Below are positions 16,610-26,065 of a stretch of 64,000 nucleotides of DNA, piece after piece (the stretch's first letter is position 1; each line of letters opens with the position of its first letter). The stretch is taken from assembly GCA_002354335.1 (NCBI GenBank), contig DELI01000019.1:27539-91538 (forward strand), written 5' to 3'. The translations under genes were made by a program, and so were the position numbers. The notes below the pieces were generated by a model. That model saw nothing but the letters and a program-made list of their open reading frames with translations, ran no database searches and was not told the DNA's origin. Origin of the DNA: Sphingobacterium sp. UBA2700 (lineage in GTDB: Bacteria; Bacteroidota; Bacteroidia; Sphingobacteriales; Sphingobacteriaceae).

Positions 16610-17809
16610 ATGCAAAAACTGAGAAACAATAGAAAGGTCACACTGCTCATTTTGGGGCTATTGTCGGCAATCGGACCGTTTTCGATCGACATGTATTTAC
16701 CGGCATTTGAAAACATTGCTGATGACTTTAACAGTCCCTTAGAAAAAGTTCAACTGTCCTTAACCAGCTTTTTTATCGGCATTGCTTTCGGTCAGATAAT
16801 CTATGGTCCCCTATTGGATAAATTCGGCAGGAAGAAACCCTTACTGGTCGGTTTAGGAATTTACGTGGTCGCGTCTATCTTATGCGTATTTACTCGCGAC
16901 ATCAATCACCTGATCTTTCTACGCTTTTTGCAGGCGCTAGGGAGCTGCGGAGGGATGGTTGGTGCCCGAGCTATGGTGACGGATTATTACAACAGCAGAG
17001 AGGCTGCGAGGGTATTCAGTTTGTTGATGCTCGTAATCGGTATCTCCCCTATCCTCGCGCCTAGTGCCGGAGCGATGTTATTGAATTACCTAGACTGGCA
17101 TTATATTTTTCTTCTGCTTGCCATCATGGCATCTTTGATTTTCTTGGGTACTATGTTTTTGCTTCCCGAAACCTATGCGGGGAATAAGGATTTATCGCTT
17201 GCGCCCAAGTCTATATTGCAAACCTTTTGGAAAGTATTGAGCAATAAAGTCTTTATTACTTATTGCCTGATCGGCTCTATTGCATCGTCAGGTACCTATG
17301 CTTACCTCGCGGGATCTTCCTTCGTGATGCAGAAATATTTCGGATTGGACAAAAGTCAGTACGGGCTTGCATTTGCCTTCGTCGCCTCGGCGATGGTCTT
17401 GGCAACGCAGCTGAACAGATGGTTACTGAAGAAACGTACGAGCGCAGACATTAGTAAATATGCAAATATTTGGCAGGCTGCTATCGGGGTTTGTATGATT
17501 ATCGCTTTGGGTACCGGGTTTCTGAGCTTTCCCGTATTGCTGGGATTAATCTTTTTCTTCCTTTTTGGTTATGGTTTTATCTTTCCAAATACCTCCGCCA
17601 TCGCCTTATCGCCCATGCGACATTTAGCTGGTAGTGCTTCCGCACTATTAGGCTGTATTCAAATGGCAATTGGAGCATTCTCGTCGGGGATGGTGAGTCT
17701 ATTGCATAATGAAACACCTTGGCCAATGCTGTCGGTCATGTGCGCAGGTGCTGTGATTTCTTTGGTACTGCACTTGATCGCTAGAAGGACGGTAAAAGTA
17801 GATTTATAA
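16610..17809 (+). CDS. Bcr/CflA-family MFS drug exporter
   Basis: Proton-linked exporter of the DHA1 group, with twelve predicted membrane helices in 399 residues. The start (LGLLSAIGPFSIDMYLPAF) is the hallmark of the Bcr/CflA subgroup, followed by the MFS loop 2-3 motif GPLLDKFGRKKPLL and the motif in helix 5 (GISPILAPSAGAML). Family members export bicyclomycin, chloramphenicol or peptides; the substrate here is unknown. The start codon lies 4 bases after the T run of the lgt terminator. Confidence 0.9.
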   Translation: MQKLRNNRKVTLLILGLLSAIGPFSIDMYLPAFENIADDFNSPLEKVQLSLTSFFIGIAFGQIIYGPLLDKFGRKKPLLVGLGIYVVASILCVFTRDINHLIFLRFLQALGSCGGMVGARAMVTDYYNSREAARVFSLLMLVIGISPILAPSAGAMLLNYLDWHYIFLLLAIMASLIFLGTMFLLPETYAGNKDLSLAPKSILQTFWKVLSNKVFITYCLIGSIASSGTYAYLAGSSFVMQKYFGLDKSQYGLAFAFVASAMVLATQLNRWLLKKRTSADISKYANIWQAAIGVCMIIALGTGFLSFPVLLGLIFFFLFGYGFIFPNTSAIALSPMRHLAGSASALLGCIQMAIGAFSSGMVSLLHNETPWPMLSVMCAGAVISLVLHLIARRTVKVDL

Positions 17810-17827
17810 GTGCGTACAATATGATAT

Positions 17828-17867
17828 AAAATAAGCGGGGCAGATGATCATCTGCCCCGCTTATTTT
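17828..17867. terminator. Bidirectional terminator, 40-bp perfect palindrome
   Basis: AAAATAAGCGGGGCAGATGA is followed at once by its exact reverse complement. It serves the exporter gene and the convergent aroQ gene, whose stop codon overlaps its right end. Confidence 0.88.
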
Positions 17868-18285
17868 ACATTAAACTTTCTATTCCTAATCGATAGCTAT
17901 CGAGACCGAAGCCTAAAATAACCCCCTTACAATTTTTCGATAGGTATGAATGATGTCTAAACGATTCTCGCTGGTGTACATTGGAAATATGGACTTCTAC
18001 CACCGGGGTATTGATAGCAGCGATAGCGTCAGCAATCGCCAGCGACGTATGCGTATAAGCACCGGCATTCAAAACAATACCATCATAGCTGAATCCTACC
18101 TCATGTAGTTTATCGATGATAAACCCTTCGGTATTGCTTTGAAAGTAGCTTAATTCTACCTTGTCGGCATATCTATCTTTCAAGGTTTCGAAATAGGACT
18201 CAAAAGATTGATCTCCATAGATCCCTTTTTCGCGAACGCCCAATAGATTCAGATTCGGTCCGTTTAGTATCAGTATTTTCTTCAT
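17866..18285 (-). CDS. aroQ: Type II 3-dehydroquinate dehydratase
   Basis: Third step of the shikimate pathway: 3-dehydroquinate to 3-dehydroshikimate. The 139 residues are the normal size for the dodecameric type II enzyme. Key residues visible are the N-terminal ILNGPNLNLLG, R18 and Y23 (the catalytic Tyr on the flexible lid), N74, H80 (NAGAYTHTS), H99 (VEVHISN) and R106. It is apart from the other aromatic genes of the window at 41-46 kb. It ends inside a bidirectional terminator. Confidence 0.95.
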   Translation of the reverse strand: MKKILILNGPNLNLLGVREKGIYGDQSFESYFETLKDRYADKVELSYFQSNTEGFIIDKLHEVGFSYDGIVLNAGAYTHTSLAIADAIAAINTPVVEVHISNVHQRESFRHHSYLSKNCKGVILGFGLDSYRLGIESLM

Positions 18286-18318
18286 GGTTTTGATTAATAC
18301 AATAAAGATAATAGAATC

Positions 18319-19956
18319 TTACATATCACCATAGAAATTACGGAAACTAGAACGTAATCCAACGTTGATCACTCCAGATTTCTGAGTAGCCTGGTTCTCA
18401 ATTTTATTGTATCGTTGCGTATATCCAAGTTCTAAACGCAGGTTATACTTAGGGTTCAAGACATAGGCAGCTTTGAAATCTGCATAGTATAAGTCATTCT
18501 GTACGCCCTGTCCGATTTTATTGCCATAATTATTTGGTGCGCTACTATAAGATTGGAAGATATCACCACCCCAGTTGATGATTCCTGCTGGAGTTGCCTC
18601 ATCGGTTCCATAGCGGCTGTATAATCCCTGCACGGAGAAATCAAATCTATTCCATGAGTAATTAGCAATACCTAATAGTTCGCGGAAGTTTGCGCCACGA
18701 GGGTGTGCCAGAGGCTCTCCTCTGTTGCTGTAGTTTGAAATGGAAACATAATGCTGGTAGGTATATGGACGAACCATATTATACTCTCCTAAGATATTCA
18801 AGTTCTTTACGCCGAAGATGTTAAATGCTTTGGCACCTAACTGCGCACCCCATTTATTATGCACATAGCCGTTGTTTGCGAAAAATTCCTTTGCTGTAAA
18901 TTCACCTAGCAAGAATTGGCCGTAAACTGTGGCGTTATCCAAAACTTTGTATTTAGCGTTCAAGCCCAAGAACATCTTATCTGGCGAAGAGCGGTTGGAA
19001 TTTTCAACCGGACGCAGGAAGATAACCGGGCTAACATAGTTAAAATCAAAACCCCGATGTCCCGCTTCATTTCTATTTGCCCAAATAACGGATTGGAAGA
19101 AGCCGACCGACAAGCGGTTCGTAACGTTATAATCTAAGTACTGGAATGCTCCCCACTTGATGCCGTCACCATAACGACCTCCCGAGTTTAATGAATCTAC
19201 GCGAGGATTCGTTGGGTCGAGCATATACGCCCAAATGGAGGTATATTGTACATTACCAATTTTACCCGTAAATTTTAAATGCGCATAGTTCGATGAGAAA
19301 TCCGATAATAATACAGAACGGTATCCATCACCGATAAAGTTCTTATCGTAGGCTAAGGTCGCCTGGAAATAATCGCTGAAGTCGTAGGTTAAATTAGCTG
19401 TCGCATACATCCAATCTTTCTTTTGTTCCGTATGTCGCTTGGACTGCGCCTGACCTGGCACAACCATGCTGCGATCCACATAATCATCGATATACTCTGG
19501 AAATACCCCTTGATTCTCGAAGAAATTACCATAGAAAGTAAATTTATCTTTGATTGTCAATCCGGCTTGAATACCACGGGTATTTAGCCATGTTGTTCGC
19601 TTGTCGGCTGCGATTAACTCTGAACCGATTTGAAAATCAGGTAGTACATCCAAATAAAAAGTATGGTCTTCTTTTTCAACTTCAATCAGATGCTCATTGA
19701 ATATTTTTCGCATAAACCAGTTATCAGACAGGGTCTGATTAGCTGTTTCAATGGAATCAAGTTTATCCAATAAGGCGCCTTTAAATAGAACAGGCTTTGA
19801 AGAAGTATGGTAACGGGTGTACGGGGAATATAATTCCTCATTCAACTTTTGATATTGTTGATGCGAAAAAGGCTGATTTCTAATCTGTGCTTGCAAAGAG
19901 TCTGCGGTTCCGATAAGTAAAACCGTAGCTAAAGCACCATTGATGATATGCTTCAT
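18319..19956 (-). CDS. Outer-membrane beta-barrel, RemB/Wzi-like
   Basis: 545 residues with a signal peptide (cut after about residue 23, SLQAQ) and many alternating strands ending in aromatic residues (GLRSSFRNFYGDM at the C-terminus), as in outer-membrane barrels. The pattern DKNFIGDGYRSVLLSDFSSNYAHLKFTGKIGNVQY resembles the capsule-assembly Wzi fold and the Flavobacterium gliding-related protein RemB. Assignment to gliding is uncertain; a surface polysaccharide role fits equally well. It lies 33 bases upstream of aroQ on the same strand. Confidence 0.7.
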   Translation of the reverse strand: MKHIINGALATVLLIGTADSLQAQIRNQPFSHQQYQKLNEELYSPYTRYHTSSKPVLFKGALLDKLDSIETANQTLSDNWFMRKIFNEHLIEVEKEDHTFYLDVLPDFQIGSELIAADKRTTWLNTRGIQAGLTIKDKFTFYGNFFENQGVFPEYIDDYVDRSMVVPGQAQSKRHTEQKKDWMYATANLTYDFSDYFQATLAYDKNFIGDGYRSVLLSDFSSNYAHLKFTGKIGNVQYTSIWAYMLDPTNPRVDSLNSGGRYGDGIKWGAFQYLDYNVTNRLSVGFFQSVIWANRNEAGHRGFDFNYVSPVIFLRPVENSNRSSPDKMFLGLNAKYKVLDNATVYGQFLLGEFTAKEFFANNGYVHNKWGAQLGAKAFNIFGVKNLNILGEYNMVRPYTYQHYVSISNYSNRGEPLAHPRGANFRELLGIANYSWNRFDFSVQGLYSRYGTDEATPAGIINWGGDIFQSYSSAPNNYGNKIGQGVQNDLYYADFKAAYVLNPKYNLRLELGYTQRYNKIENQATQKSGVINVGLRSSFRNFYGDM

Positions 19957-20144
19957 ATAATGGATTGGGTGTTTGGGCCTATACTAACAAATACTATTCC
20001 TAAAACGGAACAAAAATAGTTTTTAATTTTCAATCCATCGACATTAAGTCGAATTGCTATGCTAAAACGATTTGTTATTTCTTAAATCCGCTACAATTTG
20101 TATCTTGCTAAGGATTGAAATTATAAAACCTCACGAATAAAAAT

Positions 20145-21566
20145 ATGAAACGAAGAGCATTTATTCAGAACTCTGCTTTGTTAGGTGCCGGCGTTCTCGC
20201 CAGCAAGTTTTCCTTTGCGGGAACAAATCCTAGCTTTCCGGTGGTTCGAACAGCGGAATCAAAACGCCACTTCAATAGCAAAGTAATTGAAGGGATGATC
20301 AAAGAATTCCAGAAAAATGTAGCGGATAAAGAATTAGGCTGGTTGTTTAACAATTGCTTACCGAATACGTTGGATACAACCATTTACCTGGAAAACAAAC
20401 CCAACCGTCGGCTTACCTATGTAATCACAGGAGATATCGATGCGATGTGGCTCCGAGATAGTAGCGCGCAGGTATGGCCCTACTTGCCTTTTATGAAGAA
20501 AGACAAGAATCTGCAGGATCTGGTTTTAGGTTTGATCAATAAACAATCTGAATGTATTCTAATCGATCCGTATGCCAATGCGTTCTACAATGATCCAACT
20601 AAAAAAGGCGAATGGTTCTCGGATCATACGGATATGAAACCGGGTCTTCACGAGCGTAAATGGGAGATCGACTCGCTATGTTATCCGATTCGCTTGGCTT
20701 ATCATTATTGGAAAACGACGAATGACACAACGCCTTTTGATGATACCTGGGTAAAGGCGCAAGAATTAATCTACAAAACATTTGTGGAACAACAGCGTAA
20801 AGAAAACCTCGGCCCTTATAAATTTGAAAGAACTACAGCACGTGGAACAGATACACTTCAAGTTGACGGCTATGGATATCCGGTAAATCCTGTTGGATTG
20901 ATCGTATCGAGCTTTCGTCCGTCGGATGATTGTAGTATCTTCCCTTTCTTGATTCCTTCGAACCTCTTTGCTGTGGTAAGCTTACGCCAGTCTGCGGAGA
21001 TCATGAGAAAAGTGAAGAACAAGGCGGATATTGCATCAAAATATGAAGCCTTAGCGAACGAAGTTGAAGCCGCAGTTAAACAATATGGTATTGTCGACCA
21101 CCCGACACATGGGCGTGTTTATGCGTTTGAAGTTGATGGTTTTGGTAGTTATTTAATGATGGACGATGCGAACGTGCCTAGCTTGCTCGCTCTTCCCTAC
21201 TTGGGTGCTGTTGATGTAAATGACGAAGTATATCAACGCACGCGTGCATTCATTTTATCCGAGAAAAACCCATTCTTTTTCAAGGGAACAGCAGGCGAAG
21301 GTATCGGCGGACCGCATATCGGACGCGACATGATATGGCCTATGTCTATCATTATGCGTGCATTTACATCAAAGGATGATGCAGAGATCAAAAAATGCGT
21401 TCAAATGCTGAAAAATACACATGGTGGCACAGGGTTTATGCACGAGTCTTTTCATAAGGACGATCCTAAGAAATTTACACGTCATTGGTTTGCCTGGACG
21501 AACACCTTATTCGGTGAGCTGATGTGGAAATTATACAAGGAAAAACCGCATCTTTTGAAAGCCTAA
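20145..21566 (+). CDS. GH125 exo-alpha-1,6-mannosidase, Tat-exported
   Basis: Glycoside hydrolase family 125, metal-independent inverting alpha-mannosidase acting on non-reducing ends, as in trimming of N-glycans or yeast mannan. The (alpha/alpha)6 barrel motif ITGDIDAMWLRDSSAQVWPYLPF is unmistakable, and KGTAGEGIGGPHIGRDMIWPMSI is also conserved. The N-terminus carries a twin-arginine signal (KRRAFIQNSALLGAGVLA) like that of the SOD in this window, so it works outside the cytoplasm. Length 473 is normal. A terminator follows. Confidence 0.92.
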   Translation: MKRRAFIQNSALLGAGVLASKFSFAGTNPSFPVVRTAESKRHFNSKVIEGMIKEFQKNVADKELGWLFNNCLPNTLDTTIYLENKPNRRLTYVITGDIDAMWLRDSSAQVWPYLPFMKKDKNLQDLVLGLINKQSECILIDPYANAFYNDPTKKGEWFSDHTDMKPGLHERKWEIDSLCYPIRLAYHYWKTTNDTTPFDDTWVKAQELIYKTFVEQQRKENLGPYKFERTTARGTDTLQVDGYGYPVNPVGLIVSSFRPSDDCSIFPFLIPSNLFAVVSLRQSAEIMRKVKNKADIASKYEALANEVEAAVKQYGIVDHPTHGRVYAFEVDGFGSYLMMDDANVPSLLALPYLGAVDVNDEVYQRTRAFILSEKNPFFFKGTAGEGIGGPHIGRDMIWPMSIIMRAFTSKDDAEIKKCVQMLKNTHGGTGFMHESFHKDDPKKFTRHWFAWTNTLFGELMWKLYKEKPHLLKA

Positions 21567-21582
21567 GCCAAAGTTTTATTTG

Positions 21583-21610
21583 AAGGCTGCCTTTATAGGC
21601 AGCCTTTTTC
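21583..21610 (+). terminator. Terminator of the GH125 gene
   Basis: AAGGCTGCC-TTTATA-GGCAGCCTT followed by a T run. Confidence 0.88.
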
Positions 21611-21612
21611 TA

Positions 21613-21643
21613 TTGACAAAAGAAAAAAGAAACCTCATCTTTG
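21613..21643 (+). promoter_or_regulatory. Promoter of murI
   Basis: TTG at 21613-21615 is followed after 20 bases by CATCTTTG (21636-21643), a seven-of-eight match to TAnnTTTG. Transcription would begin near 21650, which supports the murI start at 21695 and not an in-frame TTG at 21641. Confidence 0.5.
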
Positions 21644-21694
21644 TCTACTTATGGAGGCAGTAAAGTTAAAGAAACTGCTTCATCACTATTCTCT

Positions 21695-22519
21695 ATGAGC
21701 GATACAACAATAGCAGGCCCGATCGGCATATTTGATTCCGGATACGGAGGTCTCACGGTATTTAAAGAAATACATAAGCAGCTTCCTGAATATGATTATA
21801 TCTATCTAGGCGATAATGCACGCGTACCTTATGGGACGAGGTCTTTTGAAACTGTCTATGAATTTACAAAGGAGTGTGTTTTCAAGCTGTTTGATTTGGG
21901 CTGTAACCTGGTTATTTTAGCTTGTAATACGGCCTCTGCAAAGGCGTTGCGCTCTATTCAACAAAATGATTTGCCTCCGGGGAAAAAGGTATTAGGCGTC
22001 ATCCGACCTACATCAGAAATCGTGGATCAATTTACCAAAAGCAACAAGGTCGGTATTTTGGCGACACAAGGAACAGTAAACTCCGAATCCTATGTTATCG
22101 AGATCAACAAGTTTCATCCGCAGATTGATGTTTTTCAGCATGCTTGTCCTTTTTGGGTACCCTTGGTAGAAAATAACGAACTGCAGAGCGAGGGCGCTCA
22201 TTACTTTGTGCAACAGGATATAGAAGAGCTCCTTGCGCTTTCTCCGAATATAGACACTATCTTATTGGCCTGCACACACTACCCCTTGCTATTGCCTATC
22301 ATCGAAAAATATGTACCTGAAGGCATCAACATTATATCGCAAGGGAAGCTCGTTGCGGATAGCTTGGTCGATTATTTGCACCGACATCCGGAAGTGGAAG
22401 CGCAGTGTAGCAAAGGTAGCAAGCTGCAATTCTTCACGACCGATGATGCGAATGATTTCAATGAAAAGGCGGAGATTTTCTTTGGGAAGAGAATTGCCTC
22501 GCAGACGATCAAAGTCTAG
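21695..22519 (+). CDS. murI: Glutamate racemase
   Basis: Makes D-glutamate for peptidoglycan. The two catalytic cysteines sit in LACNTASAKAL and LLACTHYPLL, with the substrate loop GIFDSGYGGLTV at the start and GDNARVPYG after it. The frame is open to an upstream TTG, but the ATG at 21695 (MSDTTIAGPIG) starts exactly before the conserved first strand and lies downstream of the predicted promoter. This gives 274 residues, typical for the family. Confidence 0.94.
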   Translation: MSDTTIAGPIGIFDSGYGGLTVFKEIHKQLPEYDYIYLGDNARVPYGTRSFETVYEFTKECVFKLFDLGCNLVILACNTASAKALRSIQQNDLPPGKKVLGVIRPTSEIVDQFTKSNKVGILATQGTVNSESYVIEINKFHPQIDVFQHACPFWVPLVENNELQSEGAHYFVQQDIEELLALSPNIDTILLACTHYPLLLPIIEKYVPEGINIISQGKLVADSLVDYLHRHPEVEAQCSKGSKLQFFTTDDANDFNEKAEIFFGKRIASQTIKV

Positions 22520-22527
22520 ATAAATGA

Positions 22528-22574
22528 TATATACAAAAAAAGGTCGCAATACATGCGACCTTCTTTTGTATATA
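22528..22574. terminator. Bidirectional terminator between murI and sufE
   Basis: GGTCGCA and TGCGACC form the core stem, extended by A/T pairs (ATACAAAA with TTTTGTAT). Convergent genes on both sides. Confidence 0.8.
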
Positions 22575-22581
22575 TAACTTT

Positions 22582-23004
22582 TTAAATGCCTTGAGCTTGA
22601 AAAGCCAATGCATAGAGCTTCATCTGCTTCACCATAGACAACAAGCCGTTGGCACGCGTTGGCGACAAATGTTCTTTTAACCCAATATTTTCGATAAAGT
22701 ATAAATCTGCTTCTGCTATTTCCTTTGGACGATGTCCGGATAATACTTTTACCATCAGACTCACCAGGCCTTTGGTGATAACAGCATCCGAATCTGCTGT
22801 AAAGTATAATTTACCATCTTTCACTTCTGGGAACAACCATACTTTGGATTGGCATCCTTTAATGATGTATTGATCTTGTTTGTTTGCTTCGTCGATCAAA
22901 GGGAGCTCCTTCCCGAGCTGGATAATATATTCATATTTCTCCATCCAATCTTGGTAGAACGCAAAATCTTCGATTAACTCGTCTTGTATTTCGTTAATTG
23001 TCAT
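22582..23004 (-). CDS. sufE: SufE-family sulfur acceptor
   Basis: Takes the persulfide from SufS and stimulates its activity in Fe-S cluster assembly. The acceptor cysteine is C51 in IIKGCQSKVWLF, followed by the conserved LYFTADSDAVITKGLVSLMV and SPTRANGLLSM. At 140 residues it is a standard SufE. It lies 6 bases after sufS on the same strand, a two-gene unit; the SufBCD scaffold is not in this window. Confidence 0.93.
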   Translation of the reverse strand: MTINEIQDELIEDFAFYQDWMEKYEYIIQLGKELPLIDEANKQDQYIIKGCQSKVWLFPEVKDGKLYFTADSDAVITKGLVSLMVKVLSGHRPKEIAEADLYFIENIGLKEHLSPTRANGLLSMVKQMKLYALAFQAQGI

Positions 23005-23010
23005 ATCCTT

Positions 23011-24234
23011 TTATACCAGCATTGCCGTTGCGCGTTTTACACCAGCGACTAATGCGTCAATTTCTTCCTTTGTATTATAAACCGCTAAACTAGCACGCAC
23101 TGTACCGGGAATATGGAATTGGTCCATCACTGGCTGTGCACAATGGTGCCCCGTACGAACGGCAATTCCCAATTTATCGAGGATCACACCGATATCGTAT
23201 GGATGTGTTCCATCGACAACGAAGGAAATCACTGAAGATTTTTCCTTGGCTGTTCCTATAAAGCGAATACCTTCCACTGTCCTCAACTGTTCTGTAGCAT
23301 AGGCTAAAAGTTCGTCTTCATAGGCCTTAATATTGTCGATCCCCAGATCATTGATGTAGTCAATCGCAGCGTTTAAGGCAATTCCTGCCTCAATATTGGG
23401 TGTTCCCGCTTCGAATTTAAAGGGTAGTTCGTTATAAGTTGTTTTCTCAAACGTTACATCCTTTATCATATCCCCGCCACCTTGGTAGGGAGGAATTTTA
23501 TTTAGCCATTCTTCTTTGCCATATAATACGCCGACACCTGTTGGGCCATACATCTTGTGGCCTGAGAAGGCTAGAAAATCAACATCCAATTCCTGTACAT
23601 CAATCTTAATATGTTGCACCGCCTGGGCTGCATCTAGTAAAACCGGTACGCCTTGCGCATGCGCGAGTTGAATGATTTCTCGAACCGGATTAATCGTTCC
23701 TAAAGCATTGGAAACATAGTTTACTGATACTAATTTCGTTTTCGCATTCAACAAGGCTTTGTATGCTTCCATATCCAGTTCGCCGTCTTCATTCATCGGA
23801 ATCACCTTTAGCGTGGCTCCCCGCTCTTCACACAACATCTGCCAAGGCACAATATTCGAGTGATGCTCCATCGCCGAAACGATTATCTCATCTCCGGCAT
23901 GGACAAACTCGCGACCGTAACAGGTGGCGACTAAGTTGATACTATCTGTTGTTCCTTTGGTGATGATGACCTCATAGTCATGGGCTGCATGGATAAATTC
24001 CTGTAGTTTTCTACGCGTTACTTCGAAGGCGTCGGTGGAAATTTGACTCAGGTAGTGAACACCACGATGCACATTGCTGTTCATATCGGTATAATACGAC
24101 ATGATCGCATCAATGACTTGCTTAGGTTTCTGCGTTGTGGCGCCATTATCAAGGTAAATCAACGGTTTACCATTCACCTGGCGTTTTAATATGGGGAAAT
24201 CCTCGCGGATTTTCTGTATAGCTAGATTACTCAA
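23011..24234 (-). CDS. sufS: Cysteine desulfurase, SufS type
   Basis: PLP enzyme that removes sulfur from cysteine for Fe-S cluster building. The PLP lysine is K227 (FSGHKMYGPTG) and the persulfide cysteine is C365 in RTGHHCAQP, the short-loop context of class II (SufS) enzymes. Other PLP contacts include SAMEHHSN and the DAAQ motif. The 407 residues are normal. It is transcribed with sufE. Confidence 0.95.
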   Translation of the reverse strand: MSNLAIQKIREDFPILKRQVNGKPLIYLDNGATTQKPKQVIDAIMSYYTDMNSNVHRGVHYLSQISTDAFEVTRRKLQEFIHAAHDYEVIITKGTTDSINLVATCYGREFVHAGDEIIVSAMEHHSNIVPWQMLCEERGATLKVIPMNEDGELDMEAYKALLNAKTKLVSVNYVSNALGTINPVREIIQLAHAQGVPVLLDAAQAVQHIKIDVQELDVDFLAFSGHKMYGPTGVGVLYGKEEWLNKIPPYQGGGDMIKDVTFEKTTYNELPFKFEAGTPNIEAGIALNAAIDYINDLGIDNIKAYEDELLAYATEQLRTVEGIRFIGTAKEKSSVISFVVDGTHPYDIGVILDKLGIAVRTGHHCAQPVMDQFHIPGTVRASLAVYNTKEEIDALVAGVKRATAMLV

Positions 24235-24448
24235 TTTATTCCTTATTGATGTGAAGACAAAGTTAACAATAATGCCTACAATCTTAGTATATATTATCTA
24301 ATATAAACGTAATAATTAGGGGTAAAAACGCAAACAAATGCTGCCTAATACTGTCTTACAGTTTATGGAACTTCCTGCGTTTTTCTGGCAGGAATTATGA
24401 AAATATAAAATATATATTAAATTTACTTTGACTAACTTTGTTGTAATT

Positions 24449-25444
24449 ATGCAAGAATTACCATTAAATATACCAGAGGGCTCAAGAAAAGAAGTGATGA
24501 CCTACTTGGAACCTTTCATGATCAATGAAATGTCTGAGTATTTGAAACCTGTTGAAGAGATGTGGCAACCTGCCGATTTCTTACCGGACTCCTCACGCGA
24601 TACTTTTTTTGAGGAAGTGCGCGAACTACAAGAGAGCGCGAAAGAACTTCCTTATGATTTAGTAGCTGTATTGATTGGTGACACCGTCACTGAGGAGGCT
24701 CTTCCTACTTACGAATCTTGGTTAACAATGGTGGATGATGTAGAGAAAAACGAGCAAGGTGGATGGATGAAATGGGTTCGCGCTTGGACAGCAGAAGAAA
24801 ACCGTCACGGCGACCTGTTGAACAAGTACCTCTACCTGTCGGGACGTATTGATATGCGTCAGTTCGAAATTTCTGTGCAATACTTAATTAAAGATGGATT
24901 TGACATCGGTACGGGAGCAGATCCTTATCGTAACTTTATCTATACCTCATTTCAGGAATTAGCAACGAATGTATCGCACCGTCGTGTTGCTGGTATTTCT
25001 AAAAAAAGCGGTGATAAATTACTGGCTAAGATGTGTGGCGTAATTGCTGCCGATGAAGCTCGTCATGCTAAAGCATACATGTCATTTATCTCACATGCAA
25101 TGGCTGTTGACCCTTCGGAGGTCATGATCGCATTTGAAGATATGATGCGCAAGAAAATTGTGATGCCGGCGCACTTCTTAAGAGAATCTGGCGAACCACA
25201 AGGCGAGGCTTTTGCACACTTCTCTGATGCTGCACAGCGTTTAGGAGTTTATACGGCCTTAGACTATGTGGATATTTTAAAGGAACTAATTGCGGATTGG
25301 AAGATCGATCAAGTATCGGGGCTGAACGAAAAGGGCGAAAAAGCAAGAGATTACTTAATGCGTCTGCCTGATCGTTTATTACGCTTAGCGGACAGAATGA
25401 GTATCCCTGAGAAACAATATAATTTCAAATGGATTTACGGATAG
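24449..25444 (+). CDS. Acyl-ACP desaturase (soluble diiron)
   Basis: Introduces a double bond into acyl-ACP using oxygen and reduced ferredoxin. The diiron site is formed by two EExxH-type motifs (WTAEENRHGD and AADEARHAKAY) plus isolated glutamates in TVTEEALPTY and SFQELATNVSHRR. It belongs to the plant-type stearoyl-ACP desaturase family. The frame is open to a TTG at 24428, but the ATG at 24449 (MQELPLN) is preferred. The gene has its own terminator. The ferredoxin and reductase genes just downstream are plausible electron donors. Confidence 0.93.
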   Translation: MQELPLNIPEGSRKEVMTYLEPFMINEMSEYLKPVEEMWQPADFLPDSSRDTFFEEVRELQESAKELPYDLVAVLIGDTVTEEALPTYESWLTMVDDVEKNEQGGWMKWVRAWTAEENRHGDLLNKYLYLSGRIDMRQFEISVQYLIKDGFDIGTGADPYRNFIYTSFQELATNVSHRRVAGISKKSGDKLLAKMCGVIAADEARHAKAYMSFISHAMAVDPSEVMIAFEDMMRKKIVMPAHFLRESGEPQGEAFAHFSDAAQRLGVYTALDYVDILKELIADWKIDQVSGLNEKGEKARDYLMRLPDRLLRLADRMSIPEKQYNFKWIYG

Positions 25445-25471
25445 TGTTCTCACTATCAAAAATATAAAAGG

Positions 25472-25497
25472 AAGCTGTCGAAAGGCAGCTTTTTTTG
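25472..25497 (+). terminator. Terminator of the desaturase gene
   Basis: AAGCTGTC-GAAA-GGCAGCTT, 8-bp stem with one G-U pair and a GNRA-type loop, followed by seven T. Confidence 0.85.
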
Positions 25498-25573
25498 TTT
25501 CTAGCTGTTAAGAAAGCTCCTCGAGCGAACTAAAAGAAACAAAGTTATTTCTATGTCAAAAGTTTTCTGATTA

Positions 25574-25604
25574 TCTGTTATCACATAAATATTCCTTAGC
25601 TTTA
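25574..25604 (+). promoter_or_regulatory. Possible promoter of the marR operon
   Basis: TCTG (25574-25577), 19 bases, then TAGCTTTA (25597-25604): three of four and seven of eight matches to the phylum consensus, at the right distance from the marR start. Confidence 0.4.
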
Positions 25605-25625
25605 CTTGATATACTAATAATTGTT

Positions 25626-26063
25626 ATGCTAACGGAATCCTTTAATCAATATTCTTTCATCTTAGATCAGACGGCGCGTCGTGTGAAGCAATTTGCACAA
25701 AATTCCTTCGCGGCTCATGGCATTGATTTGACCGTGGATCAGTGGTCGGTTTTGAAAACGTTATACGAAGACGCGGACCATACGCATCGGGAATTAGCGG
25801 AATTGTGCGGAAAGGATCAACCTACCATGACGAGAATCATTGACCTTCTGTTGAAAAAGGGTTATGTTGTCCGTGTTGAACACCCTACCGATCGCCGCTG
25901 TTTGCTTTTACATTTGACCGAAGCGGGGCGTTCTAAGGTGGACCGGTTAGCTCCCTTAGTGAAAGAGTTTAGGATGAAAGCGTGGGAAAACCTTTCGCAG
26001 GAAGATTTCGACCATTTTACGAGAATATTGAACACTATTTATAATAATCTAGAAACAAAATAG
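25626..26063 (+). CDS. MarR-family regulator
   Basis: 145 residues with the winged helix typical of MarR (HRELAELCGKDQPTMTRIIDLLLKKGYVVR, wing DRRCLLLHLTEAGRSKV with the conserved Asp-Arg). MarR proteins usually repress neighbouring genes and respond to small ligands or oxidants. It is the first gene of a tight operon with the reductase and ferredoxin (2-base gaps), so it probably controls this electron chain and perhaps the desaturase upstream. Confidence 0.9.
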   Translation: MLTESFNQYSFILDQTARRVKQFAQNSFAAHGIDLTVDQWSVLKTLYEDADHTHRELAELCGKDQPTMTRIIDLLLKKGYVVRVEHPTDRRCLLLHLTEAGRSKVDRLAPLVKEFRMKAWENLSQEDFDHFTRILNTIYNNLETK

Positions 26064-26065
26064 AT

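Noticed and set aside
24372-24395. Hairpin TTCCTGC/GCAGGAA before the desaturase as an attenuator
   Set aside because: No T run after it and no leader ORF with biased codons; it may be a small structure in the leader or chance.
24433-24440. TAACTTTG as the desaturase promoter -7 element
   Set aside because: A perfect -7 word, but it ends 8 bases before the start codon and has no -33 partner at the right distance.
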